NCBI GenBank assembly: GCA_036504855.1
Contig: DASXUL010000063.1
Location: 1-63,668, forward strand
Reading direction: 5' to 3'
Length of the DNA stretch: 63,668 nucleotides
Source of the DNA: DASXUL01 sp036504855
GTDB lineage: Bacteria > Armatimonadota > DTGP01 > JAKQQT01
Below, one piece after another: positions 36,455 to 46,377 of this stretch. Every line of letters starts with the position of its first letter. Positions within the stretch are counted from its first letter, which is position 1. Below the pieces are notes generated by a model. That model worked only from the letters and a program-made list of their open reading frames with translations. It was not told the origin of the DNA and made no database searches. The translations under genes and the position numbers were made by a program.

Positions 36455-39400
36455 TTAGTGCGCCTTGATGGGGAATGGCGGCGGAACCGGGCGTTCCACC
36501 GGCTTCTTAGCGATTTGGTCCTTCAGGTACTGGATCGCGCGGTCCAGTTGGGGGTCGCGGCCGGCCATCACGAGGGCGGGGTCCTGGTCCACTCGGATGT
36601 CCGGCAGGGCGCCGTGGCCTTCTACAACCCATGAGCCGTCCGGCGCCCAGGCGCCGTAGTTGGGGATGTAGATGCTGCCGCCGTCGATCAGCGGCCACCC
36701 GCCGCCGCTGCCCACTTCGCCGGAGCCGGTGGGCACGCCCACCACCGGGCCGATCTTCAGCCGCTGGAACCCGTCCGCGAACTCCTCGGCGTTGCTGAAC
36801 GAGTTCTCATTGGCCAGCGCCACGCTGTAGCCCGGGAATGAGAAGCTCTGGCGCGTCCAACTGGCGCCGTAGCGCGGCTTGAACCACACGTAGGGCCTGC
36901 TGGCCATCTGAAGCAGGAGCATCGCGGAAATGTAGCCGCCGCCGTTGTAACGCACGTCGTAGATGATCCCGTCCTTCACCTGGTTGTTCGCGTAGTAATG
37001 CTTCGCGAACTCGGTGAGGCCGTTCTCGCTCATGTCCGGGATATGGATGTACGCGAAGCTCTCTCCGCCGTGCGTGCGAACGTATTCGCGGCGCGAATTC
37101 ACCCAGTCGTAATAGCGGGCTTTGGTTTCATCCCCCATGGGGCGCACCAGGACCTCGCGCGAGCCCTCGGTCTCCGGTTTGCTGTTGACGGTGAGGGAGA
37201 TGATCCGCCCAGACGTGCCGATCAGCAACGCCTGGATGTCCTCATCGGTGTGGACCGGCTGGCCGGCGACGGCGAGGATGTAGTCTCCTTCGTTCACGTC
37301 AACGCCAGGGGCGATCAGCGGGCTGCGGTTGGCGAAATCGAACCCGTCGCCGCGCAGCAGATGGGTGACGCGGTAGGCCTTGCCGCCGGAATCCGGTTCG
37401 AAGTCGGCGCCGAGGTAGCCCATCGGCGACTGCGATCCGCCGCCAACGGCGTCACCGCCGCCAACGTAGGCATGGCCCGCGTTCAGCTCGGCGATCATGT
37501 CGCCCAGCACTTCGTTCAGCTCGCTCCGGTCCGCCACGCTGGGCAGAACCGCTTCGTAGCGCTTCTTTACCGCGGCCCAGTCCACGCCATGGAGGTTTGG
37601 ATCATAAAAGAAGTCGCGACCCACGCGCCACGACTCGTTGAAGATCTGACGCCACTCGGCGCGCGGGTCTACGTTCAGCCAGATGCCGCCGAAGTCCACC
37701 TTCGGAGCGTCGCCAGGCACAGACCCGGCGGAGGCGTCGATGACCACGTACTGCCCGCCAGTGCGGACCAGCAGCTTCTTGCGGTCTCCCGAGATGTCGT
37801 AATCCGAGCAACGCGCAATCGTCGTGAGGTCGCGCTTGCGCGTTTCCTTCAGATTGAAAGCCTTGAGGCTGGGCTCGCCCTCTCCGGGGTCGGCGCCAAC
37901 GTAGAGCAGCAGGCGTCCTTCCACGGCGTCGGCCCGCAGGTAGCGGTCTGCTGGAACCGGCACGTCGATGATGCGGGAGGCGAGCCCATCCCAATCCACG
38001 GTCATATCAGGAAGCTTCGGCGCCGCCTTATCGTCGGCCTTCTTCGTCTCCTCCGGCTTCTTCTCCGCCGCCTTGGAGGCGTCCTTCTTGCGGGAGGCGC
38101 CCCGGCTTGGCTTCGCCGCCTCGGCCGCCTTCGGCTCCTCTTTCTTGGGCTCTTCCTTCTTCGGCTCGTCCTTTTTGGCCTCGTCCGCCTTGCCCTCCTC
38201 TGCGTCGATGGGGAGGAACGGTGACTTGGTGGCCTTGGCCAGCGTGATCATTGAGACGCGCGTCACCTTGTCGAAGCCGAAGAACTGCGTGGGCCCGGAC
38301 CCCTGCGGATCGAATTCTCGATCCGCGAGGAAGAACAGGTACTTGCCGTCCGTGCTGAACGCCGGGTTGTAGGAGTTCACCTCGGGATCGGTGACGGGCT
38401 CCTTGCGTTTGGTAGCGATCTCGTACAGGTATACGGATTGGAACCAGTTCGGCTCCTGCCGGTTGAACGCCATGTACTTGCCGTCCGGACTGAAGGCGTA
38501 GGAGAAGTTGGTGGTGTCGTAGCTGCCGCCGCGGTCGGACTGGTCCACCAGGGTGGTCTCGCCGGACTTCACATCGATGAGGAGGATGCGCATCTCGCGG
38601 TCCCCGGTGGCGATTCGCGTTCCATCGGGAGACCACACGATGGGGCCAAGCGGTCCCTCGTGACGTTTGGTGAGCTGGCGCGCATCGCCAGGGCCGGTGG
38701 CCGGCGCGATCCAAACCTCTTCATCGCCAGACCGGTCGGAGACAAATGCAATCTGCTTGCCGTCGGGAGACCAGGACGGGTAGCGGCTGCGCGTGCCGGG
38801 CTGCGAACAGACCACCCGCCAGTCACCCTCGTCAACCGGCGCGCTCACGATCTGTCCTCGGGTTTCGGCGAGCACGCGTTTGCCGGTGGGGCCGATGGCC
38901 ACGGAGCGGAGCAAAGGCAGGGCGGCAACGCGGCGGGATCGCGCGTGGATCAGGTCCGTTGAGAGCTTCAAGTCGAGCTCTTTCACGGAGCCCGCGGCGA
39001 TGTCGTAGATGGCGAGGCCGCGGCCGTGCTGGAAAACGACCTTGTGGCCATCCGAACCAGGATACCGCACTTCCGCGTCAGTGTAATGGGTAATCGCCTT
39101 CACGTCGCGGGAAACGGGGTCCAGGCGATAGAGGTTGGCCAAGCCGCCGCGCTCGGAGACGAAGTAGACCGCGTCTCCGGCCCATGTTGGCGTCGTGTCG
39201 ACGCCGGGATCGTCCGTGACGCGCTGGTACGTGCGGGCGTCGAGATCGGCAATCCACACGTCGTCGGCTTGTCCGCCGCGATAGTGCTTCCAGTGCTGCC
39301 ACTCGGCGCTGACGGGAACATAGGCCACGCGCCGGCCATCCGGCGCCATCGCGGCGAGGGCCGCCTGAGGAATGGGCAGCAACTTCGGCGCGCCGCCCTC

Positions 39401-39823
39401 CGCCGGCACGCTCCAGAGGCGACGGTTGTTCTCGGAGTTCTGGCGTCGCGTGCTGTAGACGATGTTCTTGCCGTCCGGCGTCCAGCCGATCACTCGAACT
39501 CCGCGGGGATCGAAGGTGAGGCGCTTCGGCAGTCCGCCCTCCAAGGGGATGGTGTAGACGTCGGAGCCGCCGTCGTACTGCCCGGAGAAAGCGATGGTCT
39601 TCCCGTCGGGGGAAAAGAAGGGTTCGGTTTCAACGCCGGGCGCATTGGTGAGGCGGCGCGATTCGCCGGTGGAGAGAGATGCCGTCCAGAGGTCGCCCTC
39701 GGACGAGAAGGCGACCGTGTCGCCGTGGACGTCTGGCCTTCTGAGGAAGGGAGCGGGCGTTGTGTCCGCGTGCAACGGCGCGGCGACCGCCAATAGGCAG
39801 CCAATCACGAGAAGACGATTCAA
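36455..39823 (-). CDS. Tricorn-type protease (beta-propeller, PDZ, S41 protease)
   Basis: This is a 1122-residue exported protein. The TTG start at 39823 is preferred because GGAGGATA precedes it and MNRLLVIGCLLAVAAPLHAD is a signal peptide; the frame continues upstream without SD. WD40/TolB-like repeats (FFSPDGKTIAFSG, WSPDGKQIAFVSDRSG) form the propeller region, followed by a Lys/Glu/Pro/Ala-rich stretch around residues 520-590. Then come a tricorn C1-like segment (WRVGRDFFYDPNLHGVDW), a PDZ domain (YILAVAGQPVHTDEDIQALL) and an S41 protease core with AYIHIPDM, DVRYNGGG and the Ser-containing ENSFSNAEEF. Archaeal tricorn is cytosolic, whereas this one is secreted. It probably degrades peptides outside the cytoplasm. 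Confidence 0.9.
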   Translation of the reverse strand: MNRLLVIGCLLAVAAPLHADTTPAPFLRRPDVHGDTVAFSSEGDLWTASLSTGESRRLTNAPGVETEPFFSPDGKTIAFSGQYDGGSDVYTIPLEGGLPKRLTFDPRGVRVIGWTPDGKNIVYSTRRQNSENNRRLWSVPAEGGAPKLLPIPQAALAAMAPDGRRVAYVPVSAEWQHWKHYRGGQADDVWIADLDARTYQRVTDDPGVDTTPTWAGDAVYFVSERGGLANLYRLDPVSRDVKAITHYTDAEVRYPGSDGHKVVFQHGRGLAIYDIAAGSVKELDLKLSTDLIHARSRRVAALPLLRSVAIGPTGKRVLAETRGQIVSAPVDEGDWRVVCSQPGTRSRYPSWSPDGKQIAFVSDRSGDEEVWIAPATGPGDARQLTKRHEGPLGPIVWSPDGTRIATGDREMRILLIDVKSGETTLVDQSDRGGSYDTTNFSYAFSPDGKYMAFNRQEPNWFQSVYLYEIATKRKEPVTDPEVNSYNPAFSTDGKYLFFLADREFDPQGSGPTQFFGFDKVTRVSMITLAKATKSPFLPIDAEEGKADEAKKDEPKKEEPKKEEPKAAEAAKPSRGASRKKDASKAAEKKPEETKKADDKAAPKLPDMTVDWDGLASRIIDVPVPADRYLRADAVEGRLLLYVGADPGEGEPSLKAFNLKETRKRDLTTIARCSDYDISGDRKKLLVRTGGQYVVIDASAGSVPGDAPKVDFGGIWLNVDPRAEWRQIFNESWRVGRDFFYDPNLHGVDWAAVKKRYEAVLPSVADRSELNEVLGDMIAELNAGHAYVGGGDAVGGGSQSPMGYLGADFEPDSGGKAYRVTHLLRGDGFDFANRSPLIAPGVDVNEGDYILAVAGQPVHTDEDIQALLIGTSGRIISLTVNSKPETEGSREVLVRPMGDETKARYYDWVNSRREYVRTHGGESFAYIHIPDMSENGLTEFAKHYYANNQVKDGIIYDVRYNGGGYISAMLLLQMASRPYVWFKPRYGASWTRQSFSFPGYSVALANENSFSNAEEFADGFQRLKIGPVVGVPTGSGEVGSGGGWPLIDGGSIYIPNYGAWAPDGSWVVEGHGALPDIRVDQDPALVMAGRDPQLDRAIQYLKDQIAKKPVERPVPPPFPIKAH

Positions 39824-39975
39824 CGGGGGTATCCTCCGATGCGGTAATCTGTACATCATTGTATGTTGACGGCAAAAGTCAGGATGTCCGCTATGTAACC
39901 TCTGCGGCGTCTCGGCCGTACTACGATGTGAACGCCGGGCAATGTCCGGTTGGCACATGAGGAGGAATCACCACT

Positions 39976-41217
39976 TTGAACCGTCTGTCATGGCCCGCGC
40001 TCGCCCTGTTTTCGGCTGCGCTGGCGCCCGCCTCGGGCGCCGATACGCTCTCGTTGGATGAGGCGATCCGGTATGCGCTGTCGCATCAGCCGGATGTCGC
40101 CACCGCGCGCGCGCAGGCCCAGAGCGCCTCCGGCCAGCTTCGCGTGGCTGCCTCCGGTTACCTGCCCACCGTCTCCGTTTCGGCGTCCACAGGCCGCATC
40201 CAGGATCAGCCAAGCGGTTATCAAGCCGCTGCCACAACCGTGAGCGCCCGGCAGTTGTTGTTCGACCTCGGCCGAACTCCGTACAGTGTAGCCGCCGCCC
40301 GAGCATCATTGCGCGCGGCCCGCGCCGGCGATCTGGATACCCGCATCCTCGTGGCGCGCAGCGTTACCGCCGCGTATTTCGTTCTGTTGGAGGCGAACGG
40401 CATCGCGCGGGCGAATGCCGACGCCGTGAAAAGTCGCGAGGCGGAACGGGATGCCGCCGCCGCCAAGCTGGAGGCCGGAACCGCCCCGCGGTTCGACCTG
40501 CTGCGCGCTGAGACGGCGCTGGCGCAGAGCCGGCAGGATCTCAGCGCCGCCCAGGGCGACATCCGGCGCGCGCAATCCGGCCTGAATAACGCCATCGGCC
40601 GTTCGTCCGATGCGCCGGTGGAGGCCGTCGATCCGGCGGATGTACAGGACGTGGCGCTGCCGGACGCGATTCAACGCGCCCTCGCGGCGCGGCCCGACGT
40701 GGAGGCGGCCCGCCAGAATCTGGAGGCCGCCCGCAAATCCCTTTCCGCCACGCGCCTTGGCAACGCCCCAACCGTCTCGGCCTCCGGCGATCTCGGAGCT
40801 ACACGCTCCGCGTTTCCGGCCACCGACTTGAAGTGGAGCGTGGGCGTTTCGGTTTCCTTTACTGCCTTCGATGGGCTGCGCATCAACGGCGAGGTTCAAA
40901 CGGCCCGCGCCGGGGTTGCCCAGGCAGAGGCCGCCCTGCGCCGGGCGGAACTGACGGCCGGCCGGGAAGTGACCGATGCCATCACCGCCGTTCAGGTGGC
41001 GGCGGAACAGGTGAACCTCGGCGAGGCGACCGTGCGCCAGGCATCCGAGGCGCGAGATGTGGCCGTGGGCCGATATCAGGCCGGCGCCGGCACTCAACTG
41101 GAAGTGACCGATGCGGAGAGCCAGCTCTTGTTGGCGCAGGTTTCGCTCATCAATTCGCGCTACGCGCTGGCTGCAAACCGCCGCGCCCTACTGTATATCA
41201 TGGGGAATACGCCGTAG
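39976..41217 (+). CDS. TolC-family outer membrane efflux protein
   Basis: This 413-residue protein has a TTG start with GGAGG 11 bases upstream. The signal peptide ends near ASGAD. Two OEP repeats follow (LDEAIRYALSHQPDVATARA and LPDAIQRALAARPDVEAARQ), each continuing into long helices rich in Ala/Gln. The second half ends with VGRYQAGAGTQLEVTDAESQ, a common TolC-family motif. It should trimerise into the outer-membrane channel of the export system encoded by the next four genes. Its presence supports a diderm cell envelope. Confidence 0.9.
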   Translation: MNRLSWPALALFSAALAPASGADTLSLDEAIRYALSHQPDVATARAQAQSASGQLRVAASGYLPTVSVSASTGRIQDQPSGYQAAATTVSARQLLFDLGRTPYSVAAARASLRAARAGDLDTRILVARSVTAAYFVLLEANGIARANADAVKSREAERDAAAAKLEAGTAPRFDLLRAETALAQSRQDLSAAQGDIRRAQSGLNNAIGRSSDAPVEAVDPADVQDVALPDAIQRALAARPDVEAARQNLEAARKSLSATRLGNAPTVSASGDLGATRSAFPATDLKWSVGVSVSFTAFDGLRINGEVQTARAGVAQAEAALRRAELTAGREVTDAITAVQVAAEQVNLGEATVRQASEARDVAVGRYQAGAGTQLEVTDAESQLLLAQVSLINSRYALAANRRALLYIMGNTP

Positions 41218-41301
41218 CCTCGGCCGCGAAGTTCCTGTTCGCTGCGCCGCGCGCGGCGAACTGCTTGTGACGCGGCGACCGCCGCTCGGGAGTGGGAGAT
41301 C

Positions 41302-42987
41302 ATGGAGACTAAGACTCAGGCACACGAGTTGGATACGCCGAAGCCGCGGGTTAAGATCCGCCGGAAGCGGTGGCCTTGGATTGTCGGCATCATCGTGATT
41401 GCGCTGGTCGCCGGCGGCGTGAGGATGGCCTCCAGGCCGAAGCCTGACGACACGAAGACGGCCAAGGTCGTGCGGCAGGACATCCGCCAGGCGGTTTCCG
41501 CCACCGGCTCCGTAACGCTTCAGACCACGGCCGAGGTGAAGATCGGCGCGGAAGTGAGCGGCAAGGTGAAACGCCTTTACGTGGACGTTGGCGACAACGT
41601 TCACGCGGGACAACTGGTTGCGGAACTGGAGAACGCCGAGAACGATGCGGCGCTGCAACAGGCGCGCGCGAACGTCGATGCCGCGATGGCGCGCGTTCAG
41701 CAGGCGCAGACGCAGCTAACGCAGCAACGCCCGCAGACCGCCGCCGCCATCGCCAGCGCCGCGGCCGGCGTGCGGGCCGCGCAGGCGCGCTACCGCCAGG
41801 CGCGGCTCACCTCGGGGATACAGCCGGAATCGACCCGCGCCGACATCGCTCGCGCCCAGGCCGCGCTGGATATCCAACGCTCCAACCTCGCGCAGGTGAA
41901 GGCAACCGCCAACCTCCAGGTGGAGACCGCCCAGACCGCTCTCGATGCGTCTCAAGCTCAGGCGGACCAGGCGGCCTCCAATGCCCGGCGCGCTCGGGAG
42001 TTGGTGGCCAAAGGCTACATCAGCAAGAGCGACGCGGAGACGTCTGACACCACGTCTCGCGTTAGCGCCGCCGATCTGGCCGCCAAGAAGAAGGCCCTGG
42101 AACTCGCCAGGGCCAACGCTCAGCATGACCTGCTGGCCGCGACCCAGAGCGTGTCACAGGCTCAGGCCAGTCTGGACAGCGCGAGGACCGGCGCCGCACA
42201 GGTGGGCGTCACCGCCGCACAGACAGAGGCCAGCGGGCAGGAGCTTCAGACGGCGAGACAATCGCTGGCCTCCGCCAGGGCGGGCGCCGGTGACGTGAAC
42301 GTGCGCACTTCACAGGTTGCCGAAGCGCAGGCCTCGTATCGCCAGGCCCTCGCCGAGTACGAGCGGCAGAGCAAGAATTACGGCAAAATGAAGATTTACG
42401 CCCCGCTGGACGGCATCGTTACCAGCGTGGATACCAAAGAGGGCGAAACCGTTACCGCGGGATTCCAAACGCAGACCCTCCTCACCGTGGCCAATCTGAA
42501 TCGCATCCAGGTGGACGTTCCTGTGGATGAGACCGACATCGGCAAGCTGGCGGTCGGGCAGAAGGCCGTCGTGAACGTTGACGCGTTCCCCAATCATCCG
42601 CTGACCGGCCGCGTGGTGAAGGTGGCCGCCGGAGCCACGGTGGCGAACAACGTGGTAACCTACAACTGCACTGTGGCCATCGACAAGGCCTCGCTGCCGC
42701 TGAAACCCAAGATGACCGCCACCATCAACGTGGAAACCGGCATCGTGAAGAACGCTCTCGTTGTGCCGCTGGATGCGGTGAAGACCGCCAAGGACCACGA
42801 TGTGGTCTACTCGCCCCCGGGCAAGCCGGTGAAGGGCAAGCCTGCCCCCAAGTTCACCGAGCACGACGTGCACACCGGCGCCAGCGACGACAAGGTGATC
42901 CAGGTGGTCTCCGGCCTGAAGGAAGGCGACACTGTTGTGGTGACGTCATCGAGGCTGGATATGCAACGCCAGCAAGAGGCCGGCTAA
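41302..42987 (+). CDS. MacA-like periplasmic adaptor (membrane fusion protein)
   Basis: This 561-residue adaptor has one N-terminal membrane helix (RWPWIVGIIVIALVAGGV). A lipoyl-like half (TTAEVKIGAEVSGKVKRLYV) comes next. A very long Ala/Gln-rich alpha-helical hairpin spans about residues 115-350, longer than in typical MacA. The second lipoyl half (IYAPLDGIVTSVDTKEGE) and beta-barrel parts (VDVPVDETDIGKLAVGQKAV) follow. It links a MacB permease to the TolC-like channel. The stop overlaps the ATPase start by one base, so both are in one operon. Confidence 0.9.
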   Translation: METKTQAHELDTPKPRVKIRRKRWPWIVGIIVIALVAGGVRMASRPKPDDTKTAKVVRQDIRQAVSATGSVTLQTTAEVKIGAEVSGKVKRLYVDVGDNVHAGQLVAELENAENDAALQQARANVDAAMARVQQAQTQLTQQRPQTAAAIASAAAGVRAAQARYRQARLTSGIQPESTRADIARAQAALDIQRSNLAQVKATANLQVETAQTALDASQAQADQAASNARRARELVAKGYISKSDAETSDTTSRVSAADLAAKKKALELARANAQHDLLAATQSVSQAQASLDSARTGAAQVGVTAAQTEASGQELQTARQSLASARAGAGDVNVRTSQVAEAQASYRQALAEYERQSKNYGKMKIYAPLDGIVTSVDTKEGETVTAGFQTQTLLTVANLNRIQVDVPVDETDIGKLAVGQKAVVNVDAFPNHPLTGRVVKVAAGATVANNVVTYNCTVAIDKASLPLKPKMTATINVETGIVKNALVVPLDAVKTAKDHDVVYSPPGKPVKGKPAPKFTEHDVHTGASDDKVIQVVSGLKEGDTVVVTSSRLDMQRQQEAG

Positions 42988-43715
42988 TGATGGATCTGCC
43001 CGTCATCCAGACCCTGGGCATCACCAAGTCGTATGACCTGGGCGAAATGGAGGTTCACGCTCTGAGGGGCGTGGACTTCCAGGTGGACCGGGGCGAGTTC
43101 GTGGCCATCATGGGGCCTTCCGGTTCCGGAAAGTCCACGATGATGCATATCCTCGGCTGCCTCGACCGGCCGACCAGCGGATCCTACCTGCTGGGGGGCC
43201 AGCCGGTGGGATCCTTGAAGGACTTCGACCTCGCCTACATCCGCTGCCACAACATCGGTTTCGTTTTCCAGCAGTTCAACCTGCTGCCCCGAACTTCGGC
43301 GCTGGAGAACGTGGCCCTGCCCATGCTCTACTCGGGTCACCGGCCCGACATGAAGCGCGCGGAGCAGGCCTTGCGGAGGGTTGGGCTGGGCGACCGGATC
43401 CACCACAAGCCAAACGAGTTATCCGGCGGCCAGCAGCAGCGCGTTGCCATCGCCCGCGCCCTGGTGAACGACCCCGAGATGATCCTCGCGGACGAGCCGA
43501 CCGGCAACCTGGCCACTCGTCAGAGCGAAGAGATCCTCCAGCTCTTCCAGGAACTGAACGACTCCGGCATCACCGTGGTGATGGTCACCCATGAGGCGGA
43601 CGTGGGCCAGCACGCCAAGCGCATCGTGCGCTTTCGCGACGGACGCATCGTGGACGACGCCCCGGTGACCAAGCGCCTCTTCGCCAATGACGCCATTTCC
43701 GCCTTGACCGACTGA
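42987..43715 (+). CDS. MacB/LolD-type ABC transporter ATPase
   Basis: The 242-residue ATPase has Walker A GPSGSGKST, Q-loop FVFQQFNLLPRTSALENV, signature LSGGQQQRVAIARAL, Walker B ILADEPTGNL and switch VMVTHE. These belong to the MacB/LolD subfamily, which couples ATP hydrolysis to mechanotransmission across the periplasm. The first ATG overlaps the adaptor stop, and a second ATG follows at once. Unlike E. coli MacB, ATPase and permease are separate genes here. Confidence 0.95.
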   Translation: MMDLPVIQTLGITKSYDLGEMEVHALRGVDFQVDRGEFVAIMGPSGSGKSTMMHILGCLDRPTSGSYLLGGQPVGSLKDFDLAYIRCHNIGFVFQQFNLLPRTSALENVALPMLYSGHRPDMKRAEQALRRVGLGDRIHHKPNELSGGQQQRVAIARALVNDPEMILADEPTGNLATRQSEEILQLFQELNDSGITVVMVTHEADVGQHAKRIVRFRDGRIVDDAPVTKRLFANDAISALTD

Positions 43716-43720
43716 GGGGC

Positions 43721-43740
43721 CGCCGGACCTCGGTCCGGCG
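43721..43740 (+). other. Intra-operon stem-loop
   Basis: CGCCGGACC-TC-GGTCCGGCG forms a 9-bp perfect stem just after the ATPase stop and before the first permease. It has no U-tract. It may serve as an mRNA-processing or stoichiometry signal, or be incidental. Confidence 0.45.
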
Positions 43741-43766
43741 CTCTCCTCGACGGGGTAGATTCAACT

Positions 43767-45008
43767 ATGTCGGCTTGGTATTCGTTTCGCATAGCGCTCA
43801 GGGCGCTGGCGGTCAACAAGGGGAGGACGGCGCTCACGGCGCTGGGAGTGATCATCGGCGTTGCCGCCGTTGTCACGATGGTTGGCCTCGGCCAGGGCAT
43901 GGGAAACGCGATCACGGCGGAGCTGAACGCCGAAGGCGCGAACTGGATGTATCTGTCCGCCGGGGGGATGGGCGGCGGCCCCGACCGTCCCCACCGCCAA
44001 GGCAAACTGACTCTGGAAGACCTGGAGGCCATCCGGCGGCGGTACCCGGACACGGTTCGGCTTGTGGTCCCGGTGGTGGGCGCGCAGGTTACCGTCAAGT
44101 ACCGGAACCGGTCCGTCGCCACGCAGCTTCAGGGAAGCGCGGACGGCTTTATCAGGGAAGAGAACATCAAGGTTGCGCGGGGACGCTTCTACTCCAACCG
44201 CGACGCGGATGGCCGCTTGAAGGTGACCGTTCTGGGCTCCCGCGTTGTGAAAGACCTGTCCGGCAGCGAGTTCACGGACCTCACCGGCCAGACGGTGTAC
44301 ATCAACCGGCAGGCCTTCACGGTCATCGGGACGTTGCGCAAAAAGGGCAGCCTGATGGGCTACGACCAGGACAACGTGGTTCACGTCCCGTATACGACCG
44401 CCATGCGGCGCGTTCTGAACACCGATTCGGTTGGGATGGCGTGCATCGAAGCCAGGCGCCGCGCGCAGGTGAGTTCCGTTCAGGAGCAGGTAACTCGGAC
44501 TCTGCGCGCCCGCCACGCCATCAAGCCGCCCTACAGAGACAATGACGACTTCCACGTTGAGACGCAGGCGAGCATGATGCAGCAAGTGGGGCAGGTGACC
44601 ACCATCCTGAGCCTGCTGCTCGGCTCGGTGGCGGCGATCAGCCTGTTCGTGGGCGGCATCGGGATCATGAACATCATGCTGGTCTCGGTAACCGAGCGCA
44701 CTCGGGAGATCGGTCTGCGCAAGGCCATCGGGGCAACAATGACCGCCATCATGAGCCAGTTCCTTATCGAGAGCGTGCTGGTGAGCGTGCTGGGAGGGCT
44801 GTTGGGGCTCGCGTTCGGTCTGCTGGGGCTCGTTGGCGCGGCCGCGGCGATCAACAACAACACCGCCATCAAGATCGTGGCCGGGGTGAACACGACCACG
44901 ATGGGCCTGGCCTTCGGCGTATCGGCGACCATCGGCATTGTGTTCGGGATCTACCCGGCGTGGCGCGCCGCTCGTCTGGACCCCATCACCGCGCTCCGCT
45001 TCGAATAG
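43767..45008 (+). CDS. MacB-type permease, copy 1
   Basis: This 413-residue permease has one N-terminal helix (TALTALGVIIGVAAVVTMVG) and a MacB-type periplasmic core domain (about residues 50-270, LEDLEAIRRRYPDTVRLVVP). Three C-terminal helices follow with the FtsX signature (ISLFVGGIGIMNIMLVSVTE, then TREIGLRKAIGAT) and end with YPAWRAARLDPITALRFE. It should work with the upstream ATPase, adaptor and TolC-like channel. Copy 2 downstream is a close paralogue. Confidence 0.93.
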   Translation: MSAWYSFRIALRALAVNKGRTALTALGVIIGVAAVVTMVGLGQGMGNAITAELNAEGANWMYLSAGGMGGGPDRPHRQGKLTLEDLEAIRRRYPDTVRLVVPVVGAQVTVKYRNRSVATQLQGSADGFIREENIKVARGRFYSNRDADGRLKVTVLGSRVVKDLSGSEFTDLTGQTVYINRQAFTVIGTLRKKGSLMGYDQDNVVHVPYTTAMRRVLNTDSVGMACIEARRRAQVSSVQEQVTRTLRARHAIKPPYRDNDDFHVETQASMMQQVGQVTTILSLLLGSVAAISLFVGGIGIMNIMLVSVTERTREIGLRKAIGATMTAIMSQFLIESVLVSVLGGLLGLAFGLLGLVGAAAAINNNTAIKIVAGVNTTTMGLAFGVSATIGIVFGIYPAWRAARLDPITALRFE

Positions 45009-45059
45009 CTGAGGCAGGTTTGTTACGCGCCGGCGCCGGGCCGGCCGAAAGGCACAACC

Positions 45060-46298
45060 GTGGGCATCTGGTATAGCTTCCGCATAGCGCTTGGGGCTTT
45101 GGCCGTGAACAAGGGACGCACAACGCTGACCGCGCTGGGCGTTATCATCGGCGTTGCCGCCGTGATCACGATGGTGGGCCTTGGCCAGGGCTTCGGGAAC
45201 GCCATCAACAAGGAGATCAACGCGGGCGGCGCCAACTACGTGTTCATTGTCCCCGGCAGCCGGCACGACGGCCCCGGCCAGGGGCGTCCGGGCAAACTGA
45301 CCCTGGATGACCTGAAGGCGATCCAGACCCGCTATCCGCAGTCCGTGAAGCAGATCATACCGGTGGTCATCGGACAGGCCAACGTGAAGTTCCGAAACAA
45401 GTCCAGCGCTACGAGCTACAACGGCTCTATCCCGGCGTATCAGCAGGAAGAGAACATCACCCTGAAACACGGCCGCTTCTTCGGGGCGCGGGAAGTGGAT
45501 GGTCGCGTTAAGGTCTGCGTTCTGGGCGCCAAAGTGGTGAAGGACCTGACCGGCGCCGACGCGACGGACCTCACCGGACAGACGATCTTGCTGAACGGCC
45601 AGGCATTCACCGTCGCCGGCGTGCTCGCCAGCAAGGGCCAGTTCATGGGCAACAACCAGGACGACCGAGTTGTTGTTCCGCTCACCACCGCCATGCGCCG
45701 CCTGACGAACACGGATGGCATCACCTACGCCGCAGCGCAGGCATCCAGTCGCGAGGCCGTGGCCCGGCTGGAAGACCAGGTCCATCGCACACTGCGCGTT
45801 CGCCATGCCATCAAGCCGCCTTACAAGGATAACGACGACTTCTTCACGCAAAGCCAGGAATCCGCCATGCGCGAGGTGGGACAGGTGACCACCATCCTGA
45901 GCCTGCTGCTCGGCTCCATCGCCGCCATCAGCCTGTTCGTGGGCGGCATTGGGATCATGAACATCATGCTGGTCTCGGTAACCGAGCGGACCCGGGAGAT
46001 CGGTCTGCGCAAGGCCATCGGGGCAACGATGTCCACCATCCTGAGCCAGTTCCTGATCGAGAGCGTGATGGTGAGCGTGCTGGGAGGTCTGCTGGGCGTG
46101 GGGTTCGGACTGCTGGGGCTTGCCGGGGCGGCCACGGCCATCAATAACAACACCGCCGTGAAGATCTCCGGCGGCGTCAGCTCGTCTTCCATCCTCCTGG
46201 CCTTCGGAGTGTCGGCCACCATCGGCATTGTGTTCGGGCTCTACCCGGCCTGGCGCGCCGCGCGGCTCGATCCCATCACCGCCCTTCGCTACGAGTAG
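45060..46298 (+). CDS. MacB-type permease, copy 2
   Basis: This 412-residue permease has a GTG start. The order of parts matches copy 1: a first helix with TTLTALGVIIGVAAVITMVG, a periplasmic domain, and an FtsX-like end with the same TEREIGLRKAIGAT-type loop and YPAWRAARLDPITALRYE terminus. The membrane regions are almost identical to copy 1, while the periplasmic domains differ more (INAGGANYVFIVPGSRHDGP here). The ATPase may therefore drive a heterodimer or alternative homodimers with different substrates. A 25-bp hairpin ends the operon. Confidence 0.93.
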   Translation: MGIWYSFRIALGALAVNKGRTTLTALGVIIGVAAVITMVGLGQGFGNAINKEINAGGANYVFIVPGSRHDGPGQGRPGKLTLDDLKAIQTRYPQSVKQIIPVVIGQANVKFRNKSSATSYNGSIPAYQQEENITLKHGRFFGAREVDGRVKVCVLGAKVVKDLTGADATDLTGQTILLNGQAFTVAGVLASKGQFMGNNQDDRVVVPLTTAMRRLTNTDGITYAAAQASSREAVARLEDQVHRTLRVRHAIKPPYKDNDDFFTQSQESAMREVGQVTTILSLLLGSIAAISLFVGGIGIMNIMLVSVTERTREIGLRKAIGATMSTILSQFLIESVMVSVLGGLLGVGFGLLGLAGAATAINNNTAVKISGGVSSSSILLAFGVSATIGIVFGLYPAWRAARLDPITALRYE

Positions 46299-46304
46299 GC
46301 GATC

Positions 46305-46359
46305 CCCGGATGCGAACAGGAGCGCCACGATTTCCGTGGCGCTCCTGTTCGCATCCGGG
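46305..46359. terminator. Perfect 25-bp hairpin ending the MacB operon
   Basis: The left arm 46305-46329 begins CCCGGATGCGAACAGGAGCG and is exactly complementary to the right arm 46335-46359, with a 5-base loop. It lies between the permease stop (+) and the QueG-like gene stop (-). It is probably a bidirectional terminator, although no T-run follows. Confidence 0.75.
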
Positions 46360-46377
46360 TAGACGCCCGGGGTATGG

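Noticed and set aside
39824..39975. Divergent promoters between the tricorn and tolC genes
   Set aside because: TTGACG and TACAAT boxes can be found, but none pair at 16-18 bases with a good partner, so no promoter is claimed.
43761..46328. 855-residue minus-strand open frame opposite the two MacB permeases
   Set aside because: It is rich in His, Gln and Asp with no recognisable domain. The plus-strand permeases are unmistakable.
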